From positions 302,751 through 366,750 of the forward strand of contig NZ_JAKGAS010000005.1 in the NCBI RefSeq assembly GCF_021532655.1: 64,000 nucleotides of DNA, written 5' to 3'. A program made the translations under genes and the position numbers. The number at the start of each line of letters is the position of its first letter. Position 1 is the first letter of the stretch. The stretch is from Paraglaciecola algarum (GTDB taxonomy: Bacteria > Pseudomonadota > Gammaproteobacteria > Enterobacterales > Alteromonadaceae). Shown here piece by piece: positions 19,967 through 28,932 of this stretch. The notes under the pieces are model-generated. The model was given only the letters and a program-made list of their open reading frames with translations. It made no database searches and was not told where the DNA came from.

Positions 19967-21241
19967 ATGAAAAAAATTATTACACTAGCTACATTATGCG
20001 CCTCTACTTGTTTTTCAGCTCAAGCAGAAGTAAGAATTAACGGTTTTGCCAACTTTATTGGTGGCATGGCTGAATCAGACGAATCTTTATATGGTTATGA
20101 TGACCGTATAAGCTTTTCTTCAGAAAGTTTATTTGCCATTCAAATTAGTGGAGATATTAACGAAAAAATGACAGCTACAGGTCAGCTAGTAGCTAGAGGT
20201 GAAAATGACTACGATCCTGATTTTGAATGGGCTTATTTATCCTATAGTGCTACTGACAACTTAAGCATTTCTGCTGGTCGTTTACGGTTACCTTTGTTTA
20301 ATTACTCCGCCTCTAAAGACGTAGGATATTCATATCACTGGATAAGTGCACCTCAATCTGTTTATGACGTAGTATTTAATAACATTGAAGGTGTTCGTTT
20401 TGACTATGCAAACTATGCTGGAGATTGGGAATATAGCTTAAGCGCCTCATTGGGTGGTTTCAATGCACCCACTTTTGGTACGGATTTAGATGCTGATAAT
20501 CTAGTCCTTTTGTCAGCTGAAGCCACTTATGATTGGCTTAAAATCCGAGCTGTAGCAGGGGTTGCAAAAACGTCCTTAGATATTGCAAATTCGACAAGTA
20601 GTGATTTGGTTGCAGCCTCACAAGGTTTAGAACTAGTCAATGCTTTCGGTTTTGGTGGGCTAGTCGACTCATTGTCATGGCAAGATGACAAAGGTGAGTT
20701 CTACGGCGTCAGCGTGCAAATAGACAAATTTGATTGGTTTATTGGTGCAGAGATGACAATTATAGATGTAGCTGAAACCTTTATCGCGCAAACAGATGCC
20801 TATTACTTAACCGCTGGTTTACGATTGGGTGCATGGACACCTTCAGTTACTTATGAGAAATCTGACTCTCCTTTCCAAGCCAAATTTGGCAACCAGGTTG
20901 ACCAGATGTTAGCCACCCAATTTGCTGCACCACAAATTGCAGCGTTTGCGGCCACACCAATTGGCATGCTAGTGGACCAAGGAGTACAAGCTCAATTAGG
21001 TGTGCCTTTAACGTCCTTACCTGAACAAGCTGCTAGCCCTTTAATAACAGGTGCAATTAATGACAACATTATTCAGTCATTATTAGGCTCTCAGGTTGCA
21101 GAGAGTAGTGTAATATCAGCGACTCTTCGCTACGACTATGACACTAACATTGCTTTTAAGTTTGACATAACAAAGCGCACTAATGACCTAAGCGACACTG
21201 ATGTTACATTAATTAGATTTGGTGCTAACTACGTATTCTAA
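19967..21241 (+). CDS. Porin-like outer-membrane protein
   Basis: A 424-residue protein with a signal peptide (MKKIITLATLCASTCFSAQA) and a predicted beta-barrel: RINGFANFIGGMAES at the start, strands such as FEWAYLSYSATDNLSISAGRLRLPLFNYS and a terminal LIRFGANYVF ending in phenylalanine. It resembles porins that accompany small phosphate-binding-like proteins in Alteromonadales. An unusual internal segment (about 300-360) is rich in Ala/Gln/Pro and lacks barrel alternation, so it may be a periplasmic or extracellular insertion. It forms an operon with the preceding binding-protein gene and ends at a strong terminator. Confidence 0.8.
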   Translation: MKKIITLATLCASTCFSAQAEVRINGFANFIGGMAESDESLYGYDDRISFSSESLFAIQISGDINEKMTATGQLVARGENDYDPDFEWAYLSYSATDNLSISAGRLRLPLFNYSASKDVGYSYHWISAPQSVYDVVFNNIEGVRFDYANYAGDWEYSLSASLGGFNAPTFGTDLDADNLVLLSAEATYDWLKIRAVAGVAKTSLDIANSTSSDLVAASQGLELVNAFGFGGLVDSLSWQDDKGEFYGVSVQIDKFDWFIGAEMTIIDVAETFIAQTDAYYLTAGLRLGAWTPSVTYEKSDSPFQAKFGNQVDQMLATQFAAPQIAAFAATPIGMLVDQGVQAQLGVPLTSLPEQAASPLITGAINDNIIQSLLGSQVAESSVISATLRYDYDTNIAFKFDITKRTNDLSDTDVTLIRFGANYVF

Positions 21242-21264
21242 ACTTTATTGGTTAGTTTAAGTTT

Positions 21265-21291
21265 AAAACGCTCCAAATTGGGGCGTTTTTT
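21265..21291 (+). terminator. Intrinsic terminator after porin gene
   Basis: Arms AAAACGCTCC (21265-21274) and GGGGCGTTTT (21280-21289) with a 5-nt loop and one G-U pair, then a T run to 21291. It lies 23 bp after the porin stop and separates this operon from dsbA. Confidence 0.9.
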
Positions 21292-21452
21292 GTTTCTATT
21301 ACTAAGTTTTTATTCCTTTACCAATAATACCAATTACAGTAAATAACTGAACAAAACCTTAACAATTATAACTGGTTACAATCTATAGTCGGCAAAGGTT
21401 TAAAGCTATGATAATCTTGCTGCAATTATTGATTTAAAGAGATTTAGTAACT

Positions 21453-22076
21453 ATGAAAAAAATCCTACTTACCGCTTTGTTAGCTTTATTCATTCCTTTG
21501 CAAGCCTGCGCTCAAGAACAATGGAAAAAAGGTGAGCACTACCAAGTCATTAATGATAACGCGACGGCAAAACCAGAAATCATAGAGTTTTTCTCGTTTT
21601 GGTGTCCCCATTGTTACAATTTTGAACCCATTGTGAAAAATCTTAAAAGCAAACTACCGGAAGGTACCTCGTTCCAAAAAGTTCATGTTAACTTTATGCG
21701 CAGTGCCAGCCCTAAAACGCAAGATGAAGCCACCCGCGCTATGATGGTAGGTCGCGCTCTTAAACGTGAAGATGCATTAAACCTAGCTATTTTTAAATAT
21801 ATCCATGTTCAAAAATCATCAGTTGCAAGTTTAAAAGACTTACAAAATGTCTTTATTGTGAATGGTGTAGAGCCGGCTGATTTTGACAAGATGGCGAATA
21901 GTTTTGGTGTGAACAGCATGGTGCAAAAAAATAATAAAATATTTGGCCAGTATCGTAAAAACTTAAGCAGTGTGCCGTCTTTTATAGTAAATGGTAAATT
22001 TAAAGCCACCTTTACCCGAGATATGACACCTGACGATATGGTTGATTTACTAGTATGGTTAACTAAACAAAAATAA
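21453..22076 (+). CDS. dsbA: Thiol:disulfide interchange protein DsbA
   Basis: Periplasmic oxidase that introduces disulfide bonds into exported proteins. The 207-residue protein has a signal peptide (MKKILLTALLALFIPLQACA), the thioredoxin-fold active site CPHC at 51-54 (FFSFWCPHCYNFEP), the inserted helical domain, and the cis-proline loop SSVPSFIVNGKF. The CPHC dipeptide is that of canonical DsbA. The gene stands alone between two terminators; in enterics it follows srkA directly. Confidence 0.95.
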   Translation: MKKILLTALLALFIPLQACAQEQWKKGEHYQVINDNATAKPEIIEFFSFWCPHCYNFEPIVKNLKSKLPEGTSFQKVHVNFMRSASPKTQDEATRAMMVGRALKREDALNLAIFKYIHVQKSSVASLKDLQNVFIVNGVEPADFDKMANSFGVNSMVQKNNKIFGQYRKNLSSVPSFIVNGKFKATFTRDMTPDDMVDLLVWLTKQK

Positions 22077-22130
22077 TCTGAGCTACGAGCTACGCAAATT
22101 TTTTATCGACACCGATAATTTAGATTAATA

Positions 22131-22168
22131 AAAAACGGCTACATTCATATAAAATGCAGCCGTTTTTT
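22131..22168. terminator. Bidirectional terminator between dsbA and polB
   Basis: Stem AAAAACGGCT-A-CAT (22131-22144) pairs with ATG-C-AGCCGTTTTT (22154-22167), with one mismatch and a 9-nt loop. The flanking A and T runs allow termination in both directions. The genes on either side converge, so one hairpin can serve dsbA and polB. Confidence 0.85.
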
Positions 22169-22194
22169 ATTCTTTTAACGCGTTGCTTCTTGCT

Positions 22195-24603
22195 TCAAAA
22201 CAAGCCTAATTGTTGGCTGCTTATATTTTCAAAAGACTTATTGATAAAAGGTAAGATCCCCTCGGCAATTGGCTGGATCTGTTTTTCAATATAATGGTCA
22301 TAGTCAATTTTCGAACTGAGGTATTCGAGGGGTTCAGGCCCATTTAAAGTCATCACATAACTCACCCAACTTTTATTTTGATACTTAAGTGTTTTGCCTA
22401 ATCGGGCATTTCTTTCATCAGCCAATCGTGCAGCACGCACATGTGGTGGTACATTTTTTACATATAAACTTAATTTACGTCGAATACGTTTTCGATATAC
22501 CAGCATGCCGTCGCATTTACCGTGGCGAATATCAGCAACCACTTGTTGTACAAATTCTTCCACAGCTTGTTTGGCGAACACCATTTTATACAAGGTCAAT
22601 TGAAACTGTTTGGCCATGTCAGTCCAATCAGAACGCACATTTTCTAATCCTTTAAAAATTAATTGTTCACTATTTGAATTGACCTTAAGCCCGGCATAAC
22701 GTTTTTTGCTGCCTTTTTCTGAGCCTCGTATAGTAGGCATTAAAAATTGGCTAAAATGCGTTTCAAATTCTATTTCTAAATCGCTATCTAGCTGATGTTC
22801 ATGTTGAATTTTTTCGGTCCATTTTTGATTAATTTGTTCCGCTAAAGCCGTGCCTATTTGTTGCACTTGTTGATTATCAAATTCACCTTTTAACCAAACA
22901 AAGGTTGAATCAGTATCGCCGTATATCACCTCGTAACCAGCTTGTTCTATCCAACTTGCCGTGACTTGCATAATTTCATGGCCACGCATTGTGATTGAAC
23001 TAGCTAAACGAGTGTCATAAAAAGGACAACCGCCTGAGCCTAATACACCATAAAACGAATTCATTAGAATTTTGATAGCTTGGCTACGGGCTGCGTCTTT
23101 ATTTAATTTGGCTTGATCTCTTTGTTGCCAAAGTGAGGTAATGATATCGGGGAGAAAGTGTTTATCTCGACTAAATTTAGCACCTAAAAACCCCTGAATA
23201 CTATTATCATCTTGTTTTAACCCTTCAACTAGCCCAAGAGGGTCTATTTTAAATGTACGAATAATTGACGGATACAGGCTTTTAAAATCAAGCACCAGCA
23301 CATTGGTGTACAAACCAGGTTTAGAATCCATCACATAACCACCTGGGCTAGCTAACCCTCCATCTGCTGGCCGATTAGGCGAAACATAACCTGCTCTATG
23401 TAATTTAGGTAAATATAAATTAATAAATGCTGCAACTGAGCCCCCCATACGATCTAACTCTAAGCCGGTTAATTGACTTCTTAGGGTTAAAAATTCCAGC
23501 ACCTTAGTATGGGCAAATATTTGTAATACTAACTCGCAGTCCTGCAAGTTATATTTAGCTAACTTAACTTTGTTATGTAAAAAGTCATATTGGATTTGAG
23601 CTAGTCGATCGTCCACATTTTCAGTGTCTTTACCCACACCCAATAAGTTTTGCGATACATTTTCTAAACTAAAACTATCAAATTGGTAAGTAGCCGTTTT
23701 TAAAGCATCAATGCCATCCACTACCATTCGACCAGGCATGGAGACGTAACCTTGGTTGCTTTCATTTCTGGCATTTCGCCACGTAATAACTTGTTCACTT
23801 CGGCCAATTTTAAGGGGCACATTATGTAAAGCCGCTCGTTTAATTAATAGGCGAAAGTCAAAATTCACTACATTCCAACCAATGATCACATCGGGATCAT
23901 ATTCATTTAGTTTTTGCACAAAGCTTATTAATAAGGATTTTTCATCCTCTACCCAAATAATCCAATCTTCTAGTTTTTTATCTGGATCTTCTTGCGCTAC
24001 TTTTGATTGGCCAATCATAATCACTGACTTTTCAGCTTCAGTCGCTAAACCAATGGAAAACAGCTGGCCTTTTTCACTGCATTCAATATCTAAAGACAGC
24101 AGCTTAAACTTAGGAATATATTGGCTGGGTTTTAAGTGCGCTTGAGATAATTCCATAAACGGCTTTTGTTGAGCAGAGGGAAATTCTGCTTGGTCACTTA
24201 ATCCACTGACTGTAGCACTAGCATAGATAAAACGTTCCATCATGTATCGTTCGGGTAAACGAATATCATCCTCAAAACAGCGGATATTATTTTGTTTTAA
24301 TAACACCTTAGCTTTATAGAATTGTTTATGAGAATCAAAATACAGGCCACCTACAGGTGTATGGTCAAAGGTAGTCAGTTCTAAATTTTTATATAAATAT
24401 TCTATCTTAGCTTGCTGCAATAGATTGGCAGCCATTTCCTGCGTAGTTTGCGGAATAAAAAACAGATATTTTTGACTAGGGGTAATAGCTTGAATGGGCC
24501 CTTGTTCTGTCAATAACCAAAACTCTAGATAAGATTTATTCTGTTGTTCGATGACATTAGCGGTCAGGATAAACCCATCAATCGGGCTTTGTATATTATT
24601 CAA
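22195..24603 (-). CDS. polB: DNA polymerase II (family B)
   Basis: Repair and translesion polymerase with 3'-5' proofreading. The 802 residues are close to the family's usual length. Visible are exonuclease motif I (SLDIECSEKGQ near 170), exonuclease II region (IIGWNVVNFDFRLL), polymerase motif A (LDFKSLYPSIIRTF near 438), motif B (KILMNSFYGVLG) and motif C (YGDTDSTF near 561). The predicted start is TTG 24603 inside the 3' end of the upstream TPR-GGDEF gene (8-bp overlap). No LexA box (CTGT-N8-ACAG) is seen just upstream, unlike E. coli polB. Confidence 0.95.
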   Translation of the reverse strand: MNNIQSPIDGFILTANVIEQQNKSYLEFWLLTEQGPIQAITPSQKYLFFIPQTTQEMAANLLQQAKIEYLYKNLELTTFDHTPVGGLYFDSHKQFYKAKVLLKQNNIRCFEDDIRLPERYMMERFIYASATVSGLSDQAEFPSAQQKPFMELSQAHLKPSQYIPKFKLLSLDIECSEKGQLFSIGLATEAEKSVIMIGQSKVAQEDPDKKLEDWIIWVEDEKSLLISFVQKLNEYDPDVIIGWNVVNFDFRLLIKRAALHNVPLKIGRSEQVITWRNARNESNQGYVSMPGRMVVDGIDALKTATYQFDSFSLENVSQNLLGVGKDTENVDDRLAQIQYDFLHNKVKLAKYNLQDCELVLQIFAHTKVLEFLTLRSQLTGLELDRMGGSVAAFINLYLPKLHRAGYVSPNRPADGGLASPGGYVMDSKPGLYTNVLVLDFKSLYPSIIRTFKIDPLGLVEGLKQDDNSIQGFLGAKFSRDKHFLPDIITSLWQQRDQAKLNKDAARSQAIKILMNSFYGVLGSGGCPFYDTRLASSITMRGHEIMQVTASWIEQAGYEVIYGDTDSTFVWLKGEFDNQQVQQIGTALAEQINQKWTEKIQHEHQLDSDLEIEFETHFSQFLMPTIRGSEKGSKKRYAGLKVNSNSEQLIFKGLENVRSDWTDMAKQFQLTLYKMVFAKQAVEEFVQQVVADIRHGKCDGMLVYRKRIRRKLSLYVKNVPPHVRAARLADERNARLGKTLKYQNKSWVSYVMTLNGPEPLEYLSSKIDYDHYIEKQIQPIAEGILPFINKSFENISSQQLGLF

Positions 24604-26536
24604 TTAAACTTTGATCTCGCCTATCACACAATACAACTTGATTTCTGCCATTTTCCTTAGCTCGATACAAGGCAATATCAGCAAGTTGAAAAACGTCCTC
24701 AACTGTATCCCCTGATTTACATTCAGATATACCAATAGATATAGAAATAGTTAGAGAGGGTAAATTCAACTCTTGGGTTAATTTAGCTGCTTTTTGTCTT
24801 AGGATTTCCATCACTTGATAAGCATCTTGGCTATTGGTGCATGGTAACAAAACTAAAAACTCTTCACCGCCAATTCGGCCAACAACATCTGTTTGGCGTA
24901 AATGTTCAGTACAAAGTTTGGCAAACAACTGTAAGACTTTATCTCCAATAAAATGCCCGTGTTTATCATTAATTAACTTAAACCAATCCAAATCAATCAT
25001 AGCCACACATAAAGTACTGGCATATCTTTCGCTCAGATTTAATTGATTTTGGAATTGTTCTAAGATTTGTCTACGATTAGCTAATCCAGTTAATTCATCT
25101 GTACTAGCCCACTGTTTCAACATTTTATTATGTGCCCTAGAACGATATACGATCACAGCTAATAAAGCACATGCACACAAAGCTAAAAATATAATAATAA
25201 ACAAGTTCAATTTTTCATTTTTTTGAGCTCGCAATTCCAACTCTTGCAATTGATTCTGATGGCTCAAAGCTATATTTCGATTATGAGTCAAATCAAGCTC
25301 ACTTTTTACTCGCAACCTATGTAACTGTTCAGAGCTTTCTGTATTGGTATACTTTTTATAATCCGTATAGGCCTTACGTAACAGTGTATAGGCTTGTTTT
25401 TGATCTCCTTGCTTCGCTAGAATAGCGGCTCTTTGCTCCTCAAGATGGATAGCTTGTAATGGCATAGTTTCTTTATTTAGATACTCTTGGGCATTCAACA
25501 AATGTTGCTGAGCTAACTTTAACTGGTCCTGTTGCGTACTCAGTTCAGATAAATTCATCAAGATATTAAAATGCAAATGATGATTATCTGCCGCAGTTAA
25601 TATTTTTAAAGCTTGCAAAAGTTGCTGTTTAGCTAAGTCAAAATTAGATTTTCCTATATTAATTACCGCCAAATCTTTAAGTGCGTACGCGACACCTTGT
25701 TGATCATTTATCTTCTGGGCCAGGATCAAAGATTCTTCTAATTGAGCTTGACCTAAATCTATCTTGCCAATGTCTCTATTGGCTTTTCCTAAGCCATACA
25801 AGATAATACTCAATTCCCCCCAGTTTTCATTGGTTCTGTGGAAAACCTCTGCTTCTTGATACAAGGGAATAGCTAAACTTGGCTCTCCCCTATACTCGTA
25901 TACCTGAGCTTGCATACCTGCTATGTCAGCTCTAGACACGGCTGTATTTTGATTATTAGCTAACGAATAGGCCCGCTGAAAATCAGTTAAAGCCGCTACG
26001 TAATTGGTCAAACTAATAGAAATTATGCCTCTGGTATATAAGCCCAACAATAAAGTAGGTAATTCCTCTTCTAGTTCTGCCCATTCAACCGCTTGATTTA
26101 CTCCTACTAACCCTTGAGTAAATTGCCCGGTCATTTCATAAGACGCTGACTCAAAAATTCGCAAAGTATGGGTTAACCATGGTTGTGTTTCCAAAGATGT
26201 GAAAGTTAATGCCAGTTGAGCATTAAGAAGTGATTTTTGCGGGTAAGTTAAACTGTAGTAAGCTTGACCTAATACAGCAAAATATTGAGCTTTATATAAA
26301 TTTTCAGCTTGTTTTTCAGGAGGATGGGCTAAGAGTTCGTTTAATACTTTATCTGCATTAGTGCGTATTTCGAGAAGGTAATTAGCAAATTTTGGTTCAA
26401 ATTTAGTTAAAGCTTTAGTGGTTTCCTGCGCAACCGAAATCTGCATAAATGCAGATGCCAAAAATATACCAATGACGAATGTGGTTAATCGGAATTGATG
26501 CCAAGAAAATAAACATTTAACGACAAGTTTAAGCAA
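24596..26536 (-). CDS. TPR-repeat diguanylate cyclase
   Basis: A 646-residue exported or membrane-anchored cyclic di-GMP synthase. It has an N-terminal signal or anchor (FVIGIFLASAFMQISVA), roughly 350 residues of tetratricopeptide repeats in the periplasm, a coiled segment, a transmembrane helix (LNLFIIIFLALCACALLAVIVY, near 450-471) and a cytoplasmic GGDEF domain. The active site GGEEF is near 555 with I-site RQTD upstream. It is predicted active and feedback-inhibited. The start is TTG 26536 with AGGA 7 nt upstream. Its end overlaps the polB start by 8 bp, suggesting a shared transcript. Confidence 0.9.
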   Translation of the reverse strand: MLKLVVKCLFSWHQFRLTTFVIGIFLASAFMQISVAQETTKALTKFEPKFANYLLEIRTNADKVLNELLAHPPEKQAENLYKAQYFAVLGQAYYSLTYPQKSLLNAQLALTFTSLETQPWLTHTLRIFESASYEMTGQFTQGLVGVNQAVEWAELEEELPTLLLGLYTRGIISISLTNYVAALTDFQRAYSLANNQNTAVSRADIAGMQAQVYEYRGEPSLAIPLYQEAEVFHRTNENWGELSIILYGLGKANRDIGKIDLGQAQLEESLILAQKINDQQGVAYALKDLAVINIGKSNFDLAKQQLLQALKILTAADNHHLHFNILMNLSELSTQQDQLKLAQQHLLNAQEYLNKETMPLQAIHLEEQRAAILAKQGDQKQAYTLLRKAYTDYKKYTNTESSEQLHRLRVKSELDLTHNRNIALSHQNQLQELELRAQKNEKLNLFIIIFLALCACALLAVIVYRSRAHNKMLKQWASTDELTGLANRRQILEQFQNQLNLSERYASTLCVAMIDLDWFKLINDKHGHFIGDKVLQLFAKLCTEHLRQTDVVGRIGGEEFLVLLPCTNSQDAYQVMEILRQKAAKLTQELNLPSLTISISIGISECKSGDTVEDVFQLADIALYRAKENGRNQVVLCDRRDQSLIE

Positions 26537-26697
26537 CGAACGGTCCTTGAAAATGCAAAGTAGAAAGCAGAATTCTCACTTCTGAAGTATACAGAAAGCG
26601 AATCAATGCAGAGAGCTTTTCTTTGTTACCTATCCATTCTGAACAAAAACCGAGGTGAATTCAACTTATACTGAGTCCTGTTGTTGGCTGTACAAAT

Positions 26698-27387
26698 TTA
26701 GCTATGTATAAAAGATGCAATTGTAAATCGCCCAGTGTAAGGGTTCATATCAAATTTGTAATCTGAAGGGATGTCTCCAGAGTGCAGACTTGAACATCGA
26801 TAAATTACCGCTCGATTAAACTTTGCTGGAACCGATAATATCCGCTTAAAAATTTCATCATCGCCGTTAAGGTATTTAGGCTCACGACTTGCGCCTAACT
26901 GATTAATATCTTTTTCTAGGATAGCAAAATAGTCTTCGTGACGATCTTGATTAATAGATTCATAACCAGTTGAACGATGCCTATAAAAAGACGTTCCACC
27001 ATGAGTGTCATTGCACAAATAATGAATTACGGCTAACTCATCGTTTTTGGGGTGATCAAAATGTGCTAACTGTTGGATCACGGACAAATCACTCACAGGT
27101 GTCGCTACCACAGAATAATAACTATCAGCCCGCCTTAAGTCCTCAGAACCCAAGCTAAATACGTTTTTCAACAAGTCTGCTAATTGCGAAACCAATAAGT
27201 GTTGATATAAATCAGGTGCTTTGGAACGTAAACCTGGATAATGTCCACGATCAGGCGCCACGTCATTTTTAGTCATGGCATAACCAATTAAACTGCGCGC
27301 ATCCTTAACAAAATTATCAATGATTAAAATTGGTTGCTGTTCATGGCCGATATGCTGCACTTGATAACTAAAGTTAGTATCTAACAT
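26698..27387 (-). CDS. DUF6445 family protein, possible 2OG-Fe(II) oxygenase fold
   Basis: A 229-residue protein of the family found beside tryptophan-halogenase-like and TonB-receptor genes. It has no signal peptide, so it is cytoplasmic. The spacing H109-F-D111 (AHFDHP), H202 (SSLHSGD) and R220 (TGRFTIASF) matches the HxD...H...R iron/2-oxoglutarate pattern of prolyl-hydroxylase-like enzymes; this is an observation, not an established activity. It lies 28 bp after the last halogenase gene and is probably the final gene of that operon. The start is ATG 27387; TTG 27399 is possible. It may act on the same substrate as the halogenases. Confidence 0.78.
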   Translation of the reverse strand: MLDTNFSYQVQHIGHEQQPILIIDNFVKDARSLIGYAMTKNDVAPDRGHYPGLRSKAPDLYQHLLVSQLADLLKNVFSLGSEDLRRADSYYSVVATPVSDLSVIQQLAHFDHPKNDELAVIHYLCNDTHGGTSFYRHRSTGYESINQDRHEDYFAILEKDINQLGASREPKYLNGDDEIFKRILSVPAKFNRAVIYRCSSLHSGDIPSDYKFDMNPYTGRFTIASFIHS

Positions 27388-27415
27388 TTCATTCGCCAAC
27401 TATTGCTGCCATAAA

Positions 27416-28918
27416 TTAATCAGCCTTGCAGTTTTTATCAATGAATGTTTGATGTGATGGCATGTAATCTACTGAATTTGCCATGACTTTTTGAATGCCT
27501 TGCATACGCCTCTCAAGTTCATCTTCTGGGAAGTTATCCACTAAAGCATGATAGGAGTCAGGAATAATGCCTTGCCCATACATCACCTCAAACCAACTGA
27601 GATCGTTAAACATTTCATTATCAGTGCGGGCAACTCTGCCATTACGCTTAAATTGCTCAATTTTATGGCTCAGTTCAGGGGGAATTGGCATGGTCTGGCA
27701 ATGTTTCCAAAATTCAGAATCATCACGTTCAGTGGCGTGGTAATGCAACACTAAAAAGTCTCGAATTCTTTCCCACTCAAATACGGTTTGACGGTTGTAT
27801 TCATCAATGTCTACTTGGTCAAAAGATAAGGTAGGAAAAAAAGTAAATAACTTAGACAATGCGGCCTGAACCAAATGAATACTAGTTGATTCTAATGGCT
27901 CCATAAACCCCGCAGCCAAGCCAAGTGCTAACACATTTTTATTCCAAAACTGTTTACGCTTGCCTGTTGTAAAACGAATTACTCTTGGTTCAGCCAAAGG
28001 TTTGCCGTCTAAGCCGTCCAGTAAAGTTTGCTTAGCTTCTTCATCAGTCGTAAATTTATTACAATAAACATAACCATTGCCGATCCTGTGTTGCAAAGGA
28101 ATACGCCATTGCCATCCTGCTTTTTTAGCGGTTGAACGAGTATAAGGAATGGGATCTCCAGCATTTTCACAAGGTACGGTTACCGCGCTGTTGCAAGGTA
28201 GCCATTCACTCCAATCGTCATAACCTGTTTTCATGGCTTCTTCAATTAGCAAGCCCCTAAAACCAGAACAATCTATAAAGAAATCAGCTTCATGTACTTC
28301 ACCACTATCTAAGGTAACAGATTGGATAAAACCAGTATCACTCAACTCCGTATCAACAACTTTACCTTCGACTCGTTGTAAGCCTGCTTTTTCAGATAAT
28401 TCTCTTAAATATAATGCGTATAAACCCGCATCAAAATGAAATGCGTAGGCAATATTAGATAAAGGAGAGTTGCCTGCATCCATAGAGCGCATAAATTTTC
28501 GTTTTTCACATGCCATTGAAGATAGGGTGTAATCATCTATTCCTGCAGCCTTACCCAGCTTACGCATTTTTAGCCAATAGTGGTAAAACTGCACCCCTTC
28601 CATATCTTTACCTACATCACCAAAGGCGTGATAGTAACTACCGCCTAGTTTGTCCCAATCGCAAAATTGAATAGCTAATTTAAAGGTGGCTTTGGTTTTT
28701 CGCACAAAGTCATTTTCGTCCAATCCAATCAATTTATTATAAAGCTGAATTTGCGGTATGGTGGCTTCTCCTACCCCCACAGTGCCGATTTGTTCGGACT
28801 CAATTAATTTCACTTGGCAGTTATCCGCAGATAACACTTTGGTTAAGGCGGCTGCGGCCATATATCCTGCAGTTCCTCCACCAACAATAATAATTTTTTT
28901 AATACGTTTATCTTTCAT
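27416..28918 (-). CDS. Flavin-dependent (tryptophan-type) halogenase, copy C
   Basis: FADH2-dependent halogenase family enzyme of about 500 residues. It has the N-terminal nucleotide-binding motif IIVGGGTAGYMAAAAL, the catalytic lysine position K80 in ATFKLAIQF (PrnA K79 equivalent), the signature WQWRIP at about 269-274 that blocks monooxygenase activity, and EPLESTS (PrnA E346-S347 equivalent). All key residues are present, so it is predicted active. The substrate is unlikely to be free tryptophan; family members beside TonB receptors have broad indole activity in vitro. The start is ATG 28918; GTG 28930 is also in frame. It is 14 bp after the degenerate homologue. Confidence 0.93.
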   Translation of the reverse strand: MKDKRIKKIIIVGGGTAGYMAAAALTKVLSADNCQVKLIESEQIGTVGVGEATIPQIQLYNKLIGLDENDFVRKTKATFKLAIQFCDWDKLGGSYYHAFGDVGKDMEGVQFYHYWLKMRKLGKAAGIDDYTLSSMACEKRKFMRSMDAGNSPLSNIAYAFHFDAGLYALYLRELSEKAGLQRVEGKVVDTELSDTGFIQSVTLDSGEVHEADFFIDCSGFRGLLIEEAMKTGYDDWSEWLPCNSAVTVPCENAGDPIPYTRSTAKKAGWQWRIPLQHRIGNGYVYCNKFTTDEEAKQTLLDGLDGKPLAEPRVIRFTTGKRKQFWNKNVLALGLAAGFMEPLESTSIHLVQAALSKLFTFFPTLSFDQVDIDEYNRQTVFEWERIRDFLVLHYHATERDDSEFWKHCQTMPIPPELSHKIEQFKRNGRVARTDNEMFNDLSWFEVMYGQGIIPDSYHALVDNFPEDELERRMQGIQKVMANSVDYMPSHQTFIDKNCKAD

Positions 28919-28932
28919 AATACTGCTCACTT

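Noticed and set aside
26580..26596. Inverted repeat TTCTG-N7-CAGAA upstream of the TPR-GGDEF gene
   Set aside because: Short arms and no match to a known operator; not enough to call a site.
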